From positions 930,001 through 994,000 of the forward strand of contig JAULSN010000011.1 of assembly GCA_033439765.1 (NCBI GenBank): a stretch of DNA of 64,000 nt, given 5' to 3'. Below the pieces are notes generated by a model. The model was not told the DNA's origin. It made no database searches and saw only the letters and a list, made by a program, of their open reading frames with translations. The DNA is from Lasiosphaeria ovina (lineage: Eukaryota > Ascomycota > Sordariomycetes > Sordariales > Lasiosphaeriaceae). Positions 22,961 through 32,436 of the stretch are shown one piece after another. Numbering within the stretch: the first letter of the stretch is position 1; every line of letters begins with the position of its first letter. Both the position numbers and the translations under genes were made by a program.

Positions 22961-24319
22961 ATGAGGATTTCCAACGTAGTCCTCTCTCTCGCCGCAGTTC
23001 GCTGCTCGGTGGCATATTTGTACACGTTCGATCAGTCATGTAATGCTGCACAGCAGGACGTGTTGAAGAATCTCTTTGAGGATGCCGCGATTATTGCAAC
23101 CACTGCCAAGAATGCATGGGTTGAAGACTTCACGAAGGCAGATCCGCTGTGAGTACCTGTGCAAAGCATAAACTCCGCCACTATGATTTCCAGAAACCTG
23201 TCTCCCGGTCGTTGTTACTAACAAATGGTGCTACAGTGTCGCCCAGATCTTCGGTTCTATGAAGAGCATTGAGTACTGTACCGTCGGCCTCGCTTACGAA
23301 GCAGCCTACATGGTTGCGACTGACGACGAAACTTCCGTAAATTTCATCGTCTCCTGCCCTAGCCAGGCCTGCAAGGATCCGTCCGCAGTTTTCAGCGTCG
23401 ACGGTTCCGAGCCAACGAATGTCCCTCTCACTGCTTGTCCCAGGTTTTGGGAGCTCTTCGCCAAGGAAAAGTACTACAACTACCGCCTAAGCAGCCAGGA
23501 GTGGGAGGACATTGCTTGCGCAACCACACCGGATGCTCTCACTTTTAAATTTGATGGTGAGCGTTTTATTCATGCGAAGAGAGATCATGGGACATGCTGA
23601 CTAGTTCTTGCATAGCCACCCTCTTGTTCCATGAAACCATGCACGTCCAATTCATCAGATCCTTCACAAAGTCATGGACGAGACAGCGATGCGGAGAGAC
23701 GTGGCTGTGAGTATCTCTCGTTTCTCGCCTAGAGCCAAGTCAATTGACCTAACTAATAATCACTCGAACGCACGCTCAGCGTCGAACCAGTCGACTACGG
23801 CTACGGCGCCGGCTACCAAGGCGGTGACGACGGGGGATCCAAACAGTATCCCCAAATCACCGAGCTGCAACAGACCTTCCTCTCAACCAATAACGCCGAC
23901 ACGTATGCCTACTACCCCCAGCGTATGTCTGCCTAGCTATTGGTTTGCCGATAGGATAGTGACTAACATGATGCCTACCAGTGATCTACCGGCGAGACAG
24001 TTGCGCGTGGCCACCGTCCAACAATCTTACCCCGCAGAAAACGACAGCGGACTTTCCGAAATCATTTTTGACCTGCACTATCGCCTGCGACGGAAGTTGC
24101 GTGGCGGGCAGGTGTACGCAGTGTCCCAGCAACACAGTGCCAACCATTGACACGATCCCGGCTGCCAGCGCGAACGGCGCATCGCCGTCGCTCGATGTAC
24201 TATACTGTCGGTTGCCAGACGAAGCCAAAGGCTGTGGCGCCAGCTTCGAGCTGAAGCATATCATGGTCTGGTGGGAGGAGAAGTTGACATTACGCGCTGG
24301 GTGCTATCCTAGGGCTTAG
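22961..24319 (+). CDS. Secreted metallopeptidase-like protein (HExxH, M35/Lys-endopeptidase-like)
   Basis: Five exons (22961-23148, 23237-23556, 23616-23706, 23780-23922, 23982-24319) join in phase to 359 residues. An N-terminal signal peptide (MRISNVVLSLAAVRCSVAYL) is followed by a Cys-containing domain. The zinc motif HETMH at residues 175-179 lies in ATLLFHETMHVQF, and downstream NNADTYAYY resembles the NADSYAYF segment of deuterolysin/Lys-specific metalloendopeptidase-like (aspzincin) proteins. The expected role is extracellular proteolysis. The C-terminal exon is odd: it adds about 100 residues with a Cys-rich piece (CTIACDGSCVAGRCTQC) that I do not know from this family. One possibility is that the true C-terminus lies in another frame and this exon is degenerate. 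The phase-consistent junctions support the first four exons strongly. Confidence 0.75.
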
Positions 24320-25173
24320 AGTCCGGGAGGTCTTTGTTCCCTGCTGGGTGTCGATATATTTCATGGCATGGGATGAAAGCTTTGATGTATGTCGAGGCGG
24401 AGTGCTGTCCTCGGCCTGGTCTGACGGGCCGACGGCCACCAAGTCGAGTTCCATCCGCTCAGGGCCTGGTACGTAGCTATGACGCGGGTCAGTGCACGGA
24501 GGAGCCCTATCGTCGAAGCGTTGGCGGCTCTGAGACGGGGAGAATAAGATCGTGGGAGATTGCGAGGGCCATTTCGGGAGATATTGACTCGTGATGATGG
24601 TGATCGTTAGAGATGGTACACAATTAAGTGACAGCCAAAGATTGCGAGATAATTTTCCCAGATACATCTACGTTGTGTAGGTGCGAAACGTGACACTCTG
24701 GCGTCTCAATCTGACCGACCTCGCCAAGTTGATCGGCGAGAGATATCAACCATAAATTGGGCTCTTTAACTTTTCTCATATGTGATCTGTCCGGTTATTT
24801 CCTTATGGCTGACAACATAACTATTGTATAGTAGCTGAAATATTCTATCTTCTCACCTGGAATACTTGGTTATTATACTTACGTTATATGATTATTGCTG
24901 ACTGACTTTCCGATTCACATAACTAGAATCACCCTCTCGCCAGCGAATATACCCGATAAACAATCTAGAGAGCAACGCCTACTTCTTGAGGCCTTTCGAA
25001 AGATTTGGCGGCTGGTTTCTAAGTGAGGTTTGGCGGGAGGTAATATAATACATAGTTAAGCCGCTTTTGGTTGGCCATACTCTTCCTCTAACTCCGTGCG
25101 TAAACACTCCAGGTACTTCATTTCAATTGTCAGCGTTGTAGTCAAAGAGATCTGTCATAAGCAGGCTGCTCCA
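24320..25173. other. Gene-free spacer, partly AT-rich
   Basis: 24600-25080 is AT-rich with no open frame of interest. It separates the peptidase-like gene from the dead TPR gene. Confidence 0.5.
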
Positions 25174-26293
25174 CTAAGCCGGAGCGCAAAATACATTGGC
25201 AGAGGTTAGTTTGCTTCCAAATTTGGCCTTTATAGCCAACTTAAACGCTGCTGTTCGTTGCGCAATCAGATTGTTCTCTTTCACGAATATCCTGGAGTCC
25301 ATGCCCACGCCGACGATCAACCCGCGGCCGAATTCTAGATCCAAAAGTTCCTGATTGGAAATTGCCGGCGCATAGTGGATGGTGTAGTAAGCTGTTAGTT
25401 CACCCAGACCACAGAAGCTGGCTAACAGATACTCCAAGTCGTCCATGGACAGCGTGCGGGGGTTCAGCCAGCGCCACAAGCCGATGGCGGACCGAAAGGC
25501 GTACGCAGCACCTTCCCAGATCTCCATGCGCATACAGATGGTGCTGCACTTTTTTAGGATGCGCATTCTCGTAAACGGAGTGCCATTAGAGATGCTCGAG
25601 CCCTTTATGTATGTGTCCAAGACCCCCATCAAGTGGGGGGACTGTTCGCCAACGTAAAGCCACCGAGCTATTTTCGCATCCCCCAAACACTCTAGGACCT
25701 CGGCTTGGAGAGGGTGATCTTCCGGGAGTTTGCGAGCGGCCTTCTTTGCATTGCTCTTGGCACTGGGATCGTTAGGGTTCTTCTTTGCATTGCTCTTGGC
25801 ACTGGGATCGTTCGGGTTGGCTTCGTCTGCGGCTGCTGCGTCCGCGGCCGAGACAATGGCAGTGAGATAGCGATCGAGATAATGCTGGCTTAGACCGCAC
25901 AGGAACGCGGACATGGCTGGATCGATCTTGTTGGCAATCTTGACGGCTTCCTCCATGGTTGCAATGGCCTGGTCCAAAAACTCCTTGTCCTCAGCTCTCT
26001 GGAACATGACCGCCTCGTCCACCTAGGCATAGAGCGCGCTGCGGGTGTTTTGCCGGGAGGGTGTCGAGTGCGTGTCGCGAGAGCGAAAGGGCGCATTCCA
26101 ATTCATCCAGTGAGCCCATGCTCCGGTGACGTAGGAGGCATTTCTTTGCGAGACTTTACCTCGCAGCTGCTACAACGATGACGCCGTCCTGATCATCACC
26201 ATCATCCTTCTTCAGGGCCGCCTCAGCCAGCCCAATGGCGACCGCACTATGCTGAATGGCCTTGTCGAGATATTCAAGGACGCCGGCCTGCTC
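25174..26293 (-). pseudogene. Dead TPR repeat gene of the fungal TPR-CHAT type
   Basis: Read leftward, three segments have the repeat rhythm of fungal TPR proteins that precede CHAT protease domains. They are YLDKAIQHSAVAIGLAE (26290-26200), then SLDELECALSLSRHALDTL..HPQRALCL (about 26120-26035), then FLDQAIATMEEAVKIANKIDPAMSAFL (from 26022). The second segment runs in a different frame from the third, with the shift at about 26030 next to CTAGG, so the gene is frameshifted. The remaining 280-residue open frame (26022-25174) ends without any CHAT protease domain, so the catalytic half is lost. A 13-residue unit (NPNDPSAKSNAKK) is duplicated in tandem inside it. Intact relatives are thought to act in signalling or programmed death; this copy should be inactive. 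Confidence 0.6.
25738..25817 (-). repeat. 39-base tandem duplication in the TPR remnant
   Basis: Two nearly perfect 39-base copies (TTCTTTGCATTGCTCTTGGC... on the plus strand) differ by one base (TTAGGG versus TTCGGG). They encode two consecutive copies of NPNDPSAKSNAKK on the minus strand. A recent slippage or duplication event. Confidence 0.9.
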
Positions 26294-26790
26294 GAGTTTG
26301 TGCTTGCGCGCTGGGGCGCCGAGGCCAAGGTCACCGACGCCGTGGTCAGGGCAGCCGTTACGACCGGCGATAGCCATCTCGAAACGCTCTTTAACTTTCG
26401 AGACCATGAAGTCAAGATCCAGGAAGACATCGTCCTAGCGGCTGCCGAACACCGGCGCCTTTCCCACCGCACTTTGACGGAGGGTTCAGGTTGTGTGACG
26501 AGGTTGTCAGTGCGGTGGCCTCGAATGAGAATGAAGGTTGCGGAGTGATGCGTTTGGTTCTCCGCAGGGGACTCAGCGTGAAAGTGACAAAGCGAGTGGC
26601 CACCTCAGCCGCTGAGAATGAGGATTGCGGTCTGGACCTGTTCGAGCTGTTTTTTACTCGCGTCCATGACCGGGTCACATTTTAGAAGCGCATTCCAGCA
26701 GGCGGCTCGGTCGAGGAGGCGGCTCGTCGCAACGCGAGTTGTGGCGTGGCTATCTTGGAGCTGCTTAGCGAGTGGCGTGCCAGCTCAAAA
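26288..26790 (+). pseudogene. Fragment of NLR-type C-terminal repeat array
   Basis: Plus-strand units match the short repeat found at the C-terminus of many fungal NACHT/ankyrin proteins (pattern VTEEVVKAAAGN..G..VMxLLLDRRG). Here they read LLEFVLARWGAEAKVTDAVV, KIQEDIVLAAAEH, CDEVVSAVASNENEGCGVM, VTKRVATSAAENEDCGLDL and VEEAARRNASCGVAILELL. The first two are in one frame, the rest in another, and a TAG interrupts before the last unit. No nucleotide-binding domain is present, so this is a broken 3' fragment. It begins within a few bases of where the divergent TPR-CHAT remnant begins. The call rests on pattern recognition. Confidence 0.55.
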
Positions 26791-26950
26791 CTTGACTGGA
26801 TACAAATAGTATATCAACGCAACATGTGGCGGCCCTAGAAATAAATACAGACTGTGGCTGCTGCTCTGCCAACGTTACTTGTTGCAAAAAGAGTAAGACA
26901 ATTAAACTTCTAGCGCAACGGAAGAACGGCAAAAGAATAAGCATTAATCA

Positions 26951-27024
26951 TGATCAGACCCGGGCTTGAACCGGAGACCTTCAGTGTGTTAGACTGACGT
27001 GATAACCAACTACACCATCCGACC
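26951..27024 (-). tRNA. tRNA-Val (anticodon AAC)
   Basis: Read from 27024 to 26951 the 74 bases fold as a cloverleaf. The acceptor is GGTCGGA with TCTGATC (two G-T wobbles). The D arm is GTGTAGTTGGTTATCAC, and the anticodon arm CAGTC-TAACAC-CTG has AAC at 26990-26988. The T arm has the loop TTCAAGC on a TCCGG/CCGGG stem, and the discriminator is A. The sequence closely follows the standard fungal tRNA-Val(AAC) pattern and has no intron. The several wobble pairs could mean slight decay. Confidence 0.85.
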
Positions 27025-27057
27025 AGTGGATTGATTGATGGAGAGGGTGGCTCCAAA

Positions 27058-27092
27058 GGTGGGTCAAAATATGGGGTGGGTCAAAATATGGC
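27058..27092 (+). repeat. 17-base tandem repeat
   Basis: The word GGTGGGTCAAAATATGG occurs twice in direct succession just upstream of the tRNA-Val gene. No known function. Confidence 0.8.
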
Positions 27093-27371
27093 CGTAGCCA
27101 GCCGGCGCGCCGCATGCCGTCGGGTGTCGTGAGTCAGTCGCTGTTTACCTAGTCCAGGGTAGTTACTTTGGAGCGGGTTTCCGGGGCAATCAAAGAGAGA
27201 TAAGAATTCTCCTGGCTTGGCAGTCTGCGTGGGTGCCACTGCCAATGGGTGAGAACCGGGGTAGACGAATTTTTGTTCGAAACTACCTAATTAACTACCT
27301 ATCTACCTAGCTAATCCAACTCGCTCTTCATCAACCTCCTCAGGGCCTAATTATGGGACACCAGCGTCGTC
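27093..27371. other. Spacer 3' of the membrane-protein gene
   Basis: No gene seen. Contains a run of ctacct/aattaactacctat-like words around 27285-27315. Confidence 0.5.
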
Positions 27372-29110
27372 CTAAAACGTTTTAGCTGGGGGTGGCCCTG
27401 CCTGCGCCAGCCCCAGTTCTTCATCCACCAACGTCGCCGTCGGGCCTGATAATGGAGAGATTGGCGTTGTGGTGACATGCGTCTGCGGGTCGGCCTTTGT
27501 GCCGACCACGTTCATCTCGAGCCCGAGAACTGGCTGTCCGCTGGACGGGACGGTTCTCTTGAGATGCAGGGCCTGGCGCGCCTTGAAGACACTGTGGGGC
27601 TTGATCCAGTCCCCTAAACAGCAAATTCACTCGGTCAGCTTCATCACAAGGATGGGGACATACGAGAACATAGACTCACACGCCCAGATGCGAAAGAACT
27701 CGACGTGCATCGGCACCCACGCGACAATGGCCAAGATCTGGCCAAAGCCCCACTTGTTCTCGGCGAAGTCGGCCTCGAGCAGCTCGTCCATCTCGACGCG
27801 GAACACGGCAAGCAGGCCGAGCGAGGCCCAGAGCAGGCCGAACGCCACCAGGCTGACGGACCAGCGGGCGACGCTCAGCACGGGGCGCATGCTCTCGTAG
27901 CGGACCGGGTAGCGGGCGCGCAGGGCCCACATGGCGACCACCATGGCGAAGCCGCCGGGTACGCCGCCGAGCGGGAGGAAGAGCATGTAGTAGACGGCGG
28001 CGTGGGAGGAGACGGAGACGAAGCAGAACAGCTCGAACGTGTTCCACCGCTGCACGAACTGCGCGCGGTACGTGCTGCTGATAACCAGCAGCAGCACCGC
28101 CAGCACCGACAGGCTCGCCAGCGCCAGGTGCGGGTGCGTGCAGCTGCGCCGGTACCACGGCCACAGCACCACGAGCACCGACGCCGAGAACTGCGCCCCC
28201 AGGAACGAGAAGAAGGTCGTGTACTCGTACCCGTCCTCGAGGTGCACGATCGCCAGCGCCGCCACCGCCATGGCCACGCCGAAGTAGAACGACGATACCC
28301 AGAACGCCGCGACGCACCGGTCGAGCCGGGTGGGGTGGTACGGCTGGGCAGCGGCTGGGGCCGGGGCCGGGGCCGGGCCGTGAAAGGGGATGGAATTGTT
28401 GCCCACGGCGGCGAAAGCGCGCTTCCGGTCTGTCTGGCGACGGTGCCACTCGTAGACGGTGACGACAATGTACACAAGCATAAACAGGGTCGTGAAGATG
28501 GCCTGGATCACGTACGCGGCGAAGACCTGCATCGACTCAGCAAACCCGTCCTTCCAAGTTCCAACCTCAAAACATGACCAGCCCAAACCAAAAAAAGCGA
28601 CACCACCGAAATATAGTCACCAACCAGGCCACAAGATCACCAGACATAAAAATCACTCACCCCAACGCCCGACAGGTCCGGATTACCCGGCCACTTGAGA
28701 TTCCTACAAAACTCCGCATGGCACGCGCTGTCGACCTCGGTCGTGATATCAACGAGCGACACGTTGCGGTACAGAAAGTTGTAGGCGTCCCAGTCGACCA
28801 CGTCGCCGGGCGTGACGCCGGGCAGGCCGGCGGCGGCGGGCGGCGCGCACGTGCGCGCGAACAGGAACAAGTATCTGTTTTTTATCATCAGAAACCCCCC
28901 CCCCCAAAAAAAACTCAAAGGAAGGGGGGGGGGGGGTTAGGAGTTAAAATTGATTGGTTACCCGGCCGATAGCTCTTCAACCCCGTCGTCGCGCCAGAAC
29001 TGGCCCAGCAGCCGGCCCGCCCACGTGCAGTTGCGCGCCGGGTCGAAGTCGAGCCAGGTCAGGTTCTGGAGGACGGGCGGGATTCTGGACAGGAGCGCTT
29101 CGCCCGACAT
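27372..29110 (-). CDS. Uncharacterised polytopic membrane protein, 483 residues
   Basis: Four exons (29110-28962, 28874-28661, 28526-27680, 27613-27372) keep phase throughout. The N-terminal 120 residues are extracellular- or lumen-like, with Cys in NCTWAG, RTCAPP and SACHAEFCRNLKW. About seven hydrophobic spans follow, starting with VFAAYVIQAIFTTLFMLVYIVV and ending with WGFGQILAIVAWVPMHVEFFRIW. The C-terminal tail of about 90 residues is hydrophilic. The layout resembles uncharacterised fungal integral membrane proteins sometimes compared with seven-helix receptors, but I see no opsin lysine or GPCR signature and assign no function. Intron 1 contains opposed poly-C and poly-G runs (about 28896-28936). 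The last exon was recognised because the GTGAGT donor and TTTAG acceptor restore frame into sequence with good codon bias. Confidence 0.7.
28896..28936. repeat. Opposed C9/A8 and G13 homopolymers in an intron
   Basis: A C run, an A run and a G run lie within 40 bases inside intron 1 of the membrane-protein gene, and C and G tracts could pair as a hairpin. Probably slippage-generated. Confidence 0.7.
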
Positions 29111-30181
29111 TGCGGTGTTTTGTGTTCAGTATTGTTTGTGTTTGTGTGTATCGTGCAATTATGTTGGTTGAGGGAAAGGTGGTGGAACCCTTTCATAGCG
29201 ACTAGGCTCCGAGGAAATAGGAAACCGCTCGCGAAATGAGAGGGGGGTTGGTATTCGCAATCGGTATTGGCTTGGCGATAAGGAGGGGGGCATGCATGCA
29301 AGCTTTGCTGTGTCCCCTGTGTGCCCAGCCAACGTCCCGCTGCTTCTTTCTTGGCGCGAGGCAGGGAGGGTGGTTGCTTGGGTGTTCATCGGAGCCTTAC
29401 TTTTGAGTCGGCTGTTGACATGAGATGAGAACTCTACAACTTTCTGCGCCTGGCTTTGGCTGGTTGTTTTTGAGCGTCGCTGTTTCAGGTGTTTTGTTGA
29501 TTGTGCTGCGTGGCGTCTATGTGGGTAATTATGAGGTGTTACGTTCAGCGACGTCAAAATGAGGGTAGAATATGATGTATTGTAGAAGGAAGAAAGCAGG
29601 AGTTAAGTGCCCGCTTTCTAGTATGTAGGCGCTAGGCCGTTGTTAGTGTAAACGGGCCACCCCAAAGTGGGCCCAGTATGCAACATGAGGCAGGGTACAA
29701 GAGCTTTCATGGTTACGCCTTTGCTATTTGAGACTTTGAGTTCCATATTGACCTTTATCGGGGGATGGAAGGCCTTCCCATGAAATAAAGACTTTTGTTC
29801 TTCACAGCCCTGTGCTTCTTCCTGACATATTCTTTTTCTCGTCATTAGGTATCCTTCGTTGAAAGTATAGGTTGATTCACGCTTCAATGATTTCGACAGC
29901 CAGTCATGATAGTCAATACCACAGTTTCTCTTAAAGCCGTTTTCTGCAGCACTTTACACTAGTATTCATTGTGACTTCATCCGCTTCCCTCTGTTACTAG
30001 AACCTCCCACCGCTCCCGACACCGCAATTAGGGGCCTTGGGCAGTTTGGCTTTCCCTATTTAAACACGTCGCTCGGCGTGCTCCTCTTCAGCCGTCCATT
30101 TGGCCCATCAACCCAACCATCCTCCGGTCACCAAACAAATCCTGCACCACTTCTCACATACCCGACATAACCAATCACATT
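29111..30181. promoter_or_regulatory. 1.07 kb divergent intergenic region
   Basis: Lies between the start of the membrane-protein gene (leftward) and the 721-residue orphan gene (rightward), so it should hold both promoters. A TATTTAAA box at 30057-30064 is 118 bases before the rightward ATG. No open frame is convincing. Confidence 0.55.
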
Positions 30182-32347
30182 ATGGAAATGGATAAGATCG
30201 ACTTCAACCTGCGCATCGTGGCGGCCGACGACGGCGCAAGGTCCATCATCTACCACGTCACAATGGAGGCGACGCGCAGCCTGCAGTGCCTCGAGCTCAC
30301 CGCGTGCGAGGTCAGCGAGGCCGTCGCGACCTCGCACAATTTAGAGCCCGTCTTGTGGCGGGGCGACCAGGTGGTGCTGGACACGTGGGGCCGCTGTGGC
30401 GTGCGGGCCGGCAAGGAGGAGGAGAACGGCGTGACGGTGATTACGGCGCCGCGCTGGTCGGTCGTGCTCCCTCTGCTGTCCAGCGGCATGTACCACGGCG
30501 AGGTGGATGTGCATCTTTTCCTGGAGCTTATCGGGCTCGAGCAGCTCGCCCCGCTGTGTCTCGACACGACACTCCGTTCGCGGTTCGGAGGGTTGGAGTC
30601 TGCGGCGTGCGACCCTGTGTTTGCTGCGTTGGCGGACATGTCGACTGAGACCATGGGCTGGGAGAACGAGGCCCTGGTGAAGGCCACTGGGTTGTCAGGC
30701 GGTAAAAGCCCGGTGGACGACGACATCGACGACGACGAGACAATGGACGAGGACGAGGACGAGGACGGGCTGGCTATCAGAATGAGAGCCTTACAAATTG
30801 ATGGTGACGCTCCCGTCCCGGACGACGATGCCTTCCTCTTCTCTAATTCTTCGCCGGATGCCATGTACTCGGCCGTTGCATGTGCCGCCGTCCGCTACAG
30901 CGAGCGCCGCGATGGCGACGTGCTGGTCATCAGCCACGACTCCGCCCGCCTGGGCTCGGAGATTGCATATCTCGGCGTACCCGTGCATGAGTGGGAGCAC
31001 AAGACGCTAAGCTACGGCGATGCGGACACACTTTCTTTGACTGAGTGGCGCGCTGTCGTCATCGATGCCGCGGCGAAGGGCGATGACGAGGAATCTACTA
31101 CGACGCGCAATCTTCAATATGCGCTTGCTTTCGTCGAAAGGAACCCAGGCACACCAGTCCTGACTAGGCTCCACGATGATCCGCGAACGCCTTGCACCCT
31201 GTCCATCCTCCGCGTGCCGGGTCTCAGTCTGGCCAACCCGTTCGAGGCTTGGGTCTGGGTTGGAGATGCGAGGAGCTGGCAGACAACGTCGAGTCTGCAT
31301 GTAGCTCAGGCATGCTGGGCGTATGTTTGCTACGATGGCAATGAAGACATCATGTTGGATTTCGAGCTTGCGCCAGCCGACTACGGCAACTTCTTCTCTG
31401 ACTGCTGTCACTTTGAACAGAGCAAAGATTCGACCGAGTCTGGAGGGCCGCGCTATCGCGTGGACTGTATGGACTTCAGCTATCTCCTTTCCTCACGCTT
31501 CTGGCTGGAAGCAAAGGCCCACGCCCAGACGTCGGCATTCGCGGCCCACGTCAGGGCGGCACGGAACCCGACCATGCTCTACTCGGCTCTCAGGATCCAT
31601 CACTTCTGGAACACAACCCCAGCAGCACGCCGCGAGCAGTTGCGCAACCTATTCCGCCCCCGCCGCGTCGCCGCAGTCGTGGGCGTCAACCGCGAACTCA
31701 CCGATCGCGTGCAAGGGACGGCGCGCCTCATTACGGCAAGATACGACGCGCTTGCGGGCCTCTGTGTGCCGACGAGCAGGCCGGTAGATGAAGCCTTGGT
31801 CAAGCTCTTCAGTGATCCCAGCGCTGGCGTCCTCCTGAACATGCTCCACCAGGCACAGCGCGAGCTTGGAGTCATGCCCATCGCCGCACAGCACCATCGC
31901 GTGCTGCCATTCGAGTCGCTCGCCGTGCTTGCGTCGCGCGAGTTCTACAAGCTGCTCGCCGGCTATGTCGTCCTAGCGCGCCGGGCCCGGCGGAACCCGC
32001 TACACAAGTGGGAGCTGCAGTTCCTACTGTGGGCGCTGACTGTCTTCGGCACCTACGACGACAAGATCGAGTACATGGACATGCTGTATAGCGACCTCGC
32101 GGAAACCGGTGGGTTCCGGTTTGGCGACTCTCCACCACCGTGGATTCTCCATACCAAGACGGTACGGCCCGAAAGTGACATTGTGCATACTGACGGTCCC
32201 GACGCTGGGAGCTTTATTGCTTCTCTCGAGGCATTGCGTATCAAGACCGAGTATCTGGCACTCGATGGCGACTTGGACAACTACTATGCCAGAGCAGTTA
32301 GACTACAGAATGCCGAGCGTGGAGATCGAGCGGGGATTTACATGTAA
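30182..32347 (+). CDS. Uncharacterised 721-residue protein
   Basis: A single-exon open frame with strong GC-rich codon bias from ATG 30182 (context ATTATGG) to TAA 32347. No domain is recognised. Visible features are an N-terminal 150 residues with regular hydrophobic spacing (FNLRIVAAD, VVLPLLSSGMYHG) and an acidic, probably disordered linker at residues 178-200 (DDDIDDDETMDEDEDEDG). A central region contains RYSERRDGDVLVISHDSARLG and repeated WxWVGDAR/FWLEAKAH-type aromatic segments, and the C-terminal 250 residues are mostly helical. No signal peptide or membrane span is seen, so it is probably cytoplasmic or nuclear. It is not a shadow frame: its length and low stop density on one strand make it a real gene. 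Confidence 0.75.
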   Translation: MEMDKIDFNLRIVAADDGARSIIYHVTMEATRSLQCLELTACEVSEAVATSHNLEPVLWRGDQVVLDTWGRCGVRAGKEEENGVTVITAPRWSVVLPLLSSGMYHGEVDVHLFLELIGLEQLAPLCLDTTLRSRFGGLESAACDPVFAALADMSTETMGWENEALVKATGLSGGKSPVDDDIDDDETMDEDEDEDGLAIRMRALQIDGDAPVPDDDAFLFSNSSPDAMYSAVACAAVRYSERRDGDVLVISHDSARLGSEIAYLGVPVHEWEHKTLSYGDADTLSLTEWRAVVIDAAAKGDDEESTTTRNLQYALAFVERNPGTPVLTRLHDDPRTPCTLSILRVPGLSLANPFEAWVWVGDARSWQTTSSLHVAQACWAYVCYDGNEDIMLDFELAPADYGNFFSDCCHFEQSKDSTESGGPRYRVDCMDFSYLLSSRFWLEAKAHAQTSAFAAHVRAARNPTMLYSALRIHHFWNTTPAARREQLRNLFRPRRVAAVVGVNRELTDRVQGTARLITARYDALAGLCVPTSRPVDEALVKLFSDPSAGVLLNMLHQAQRELGVMPIAAQHHRVLPFESLAVLASREFYKLLAGYVVLARRARRNPLHKWELQFLLWALTVFGTYDDKIEYMDMLYSDLAETGGFRFGDSPPPWILHTKTVRPESDIVHTDGPDAGSFIASLEALRIKTEYLALDGDLDNYYARAVRLQNAERGDRAGIYM

Positions 32348-32436
32348 ATTACCAGAGGTCTGATCTAGATAGTTGTTTTGTCTCTTGGTTGCTTGCCAAT
32401 GCTTGGCCTCCAGCATCCATTTGCCTGATTTGCCCA

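Noticed and set aside
23620..23706. Alternative frame giving ILHKVMDETAMRRDVA, which would make HEILH if joined to FHE
   Set aside because: It would need a 23-base deletion or impossible intron; the HETMH frame keeps phase with both neighbouring exons.
27676..28577. 257-residue minus frame and 290-residue plus frame across the membrane-protein gene
   Set aside because: Both are frameshifted or antisense readings of the same exon, rich in Arg/Pro/His.
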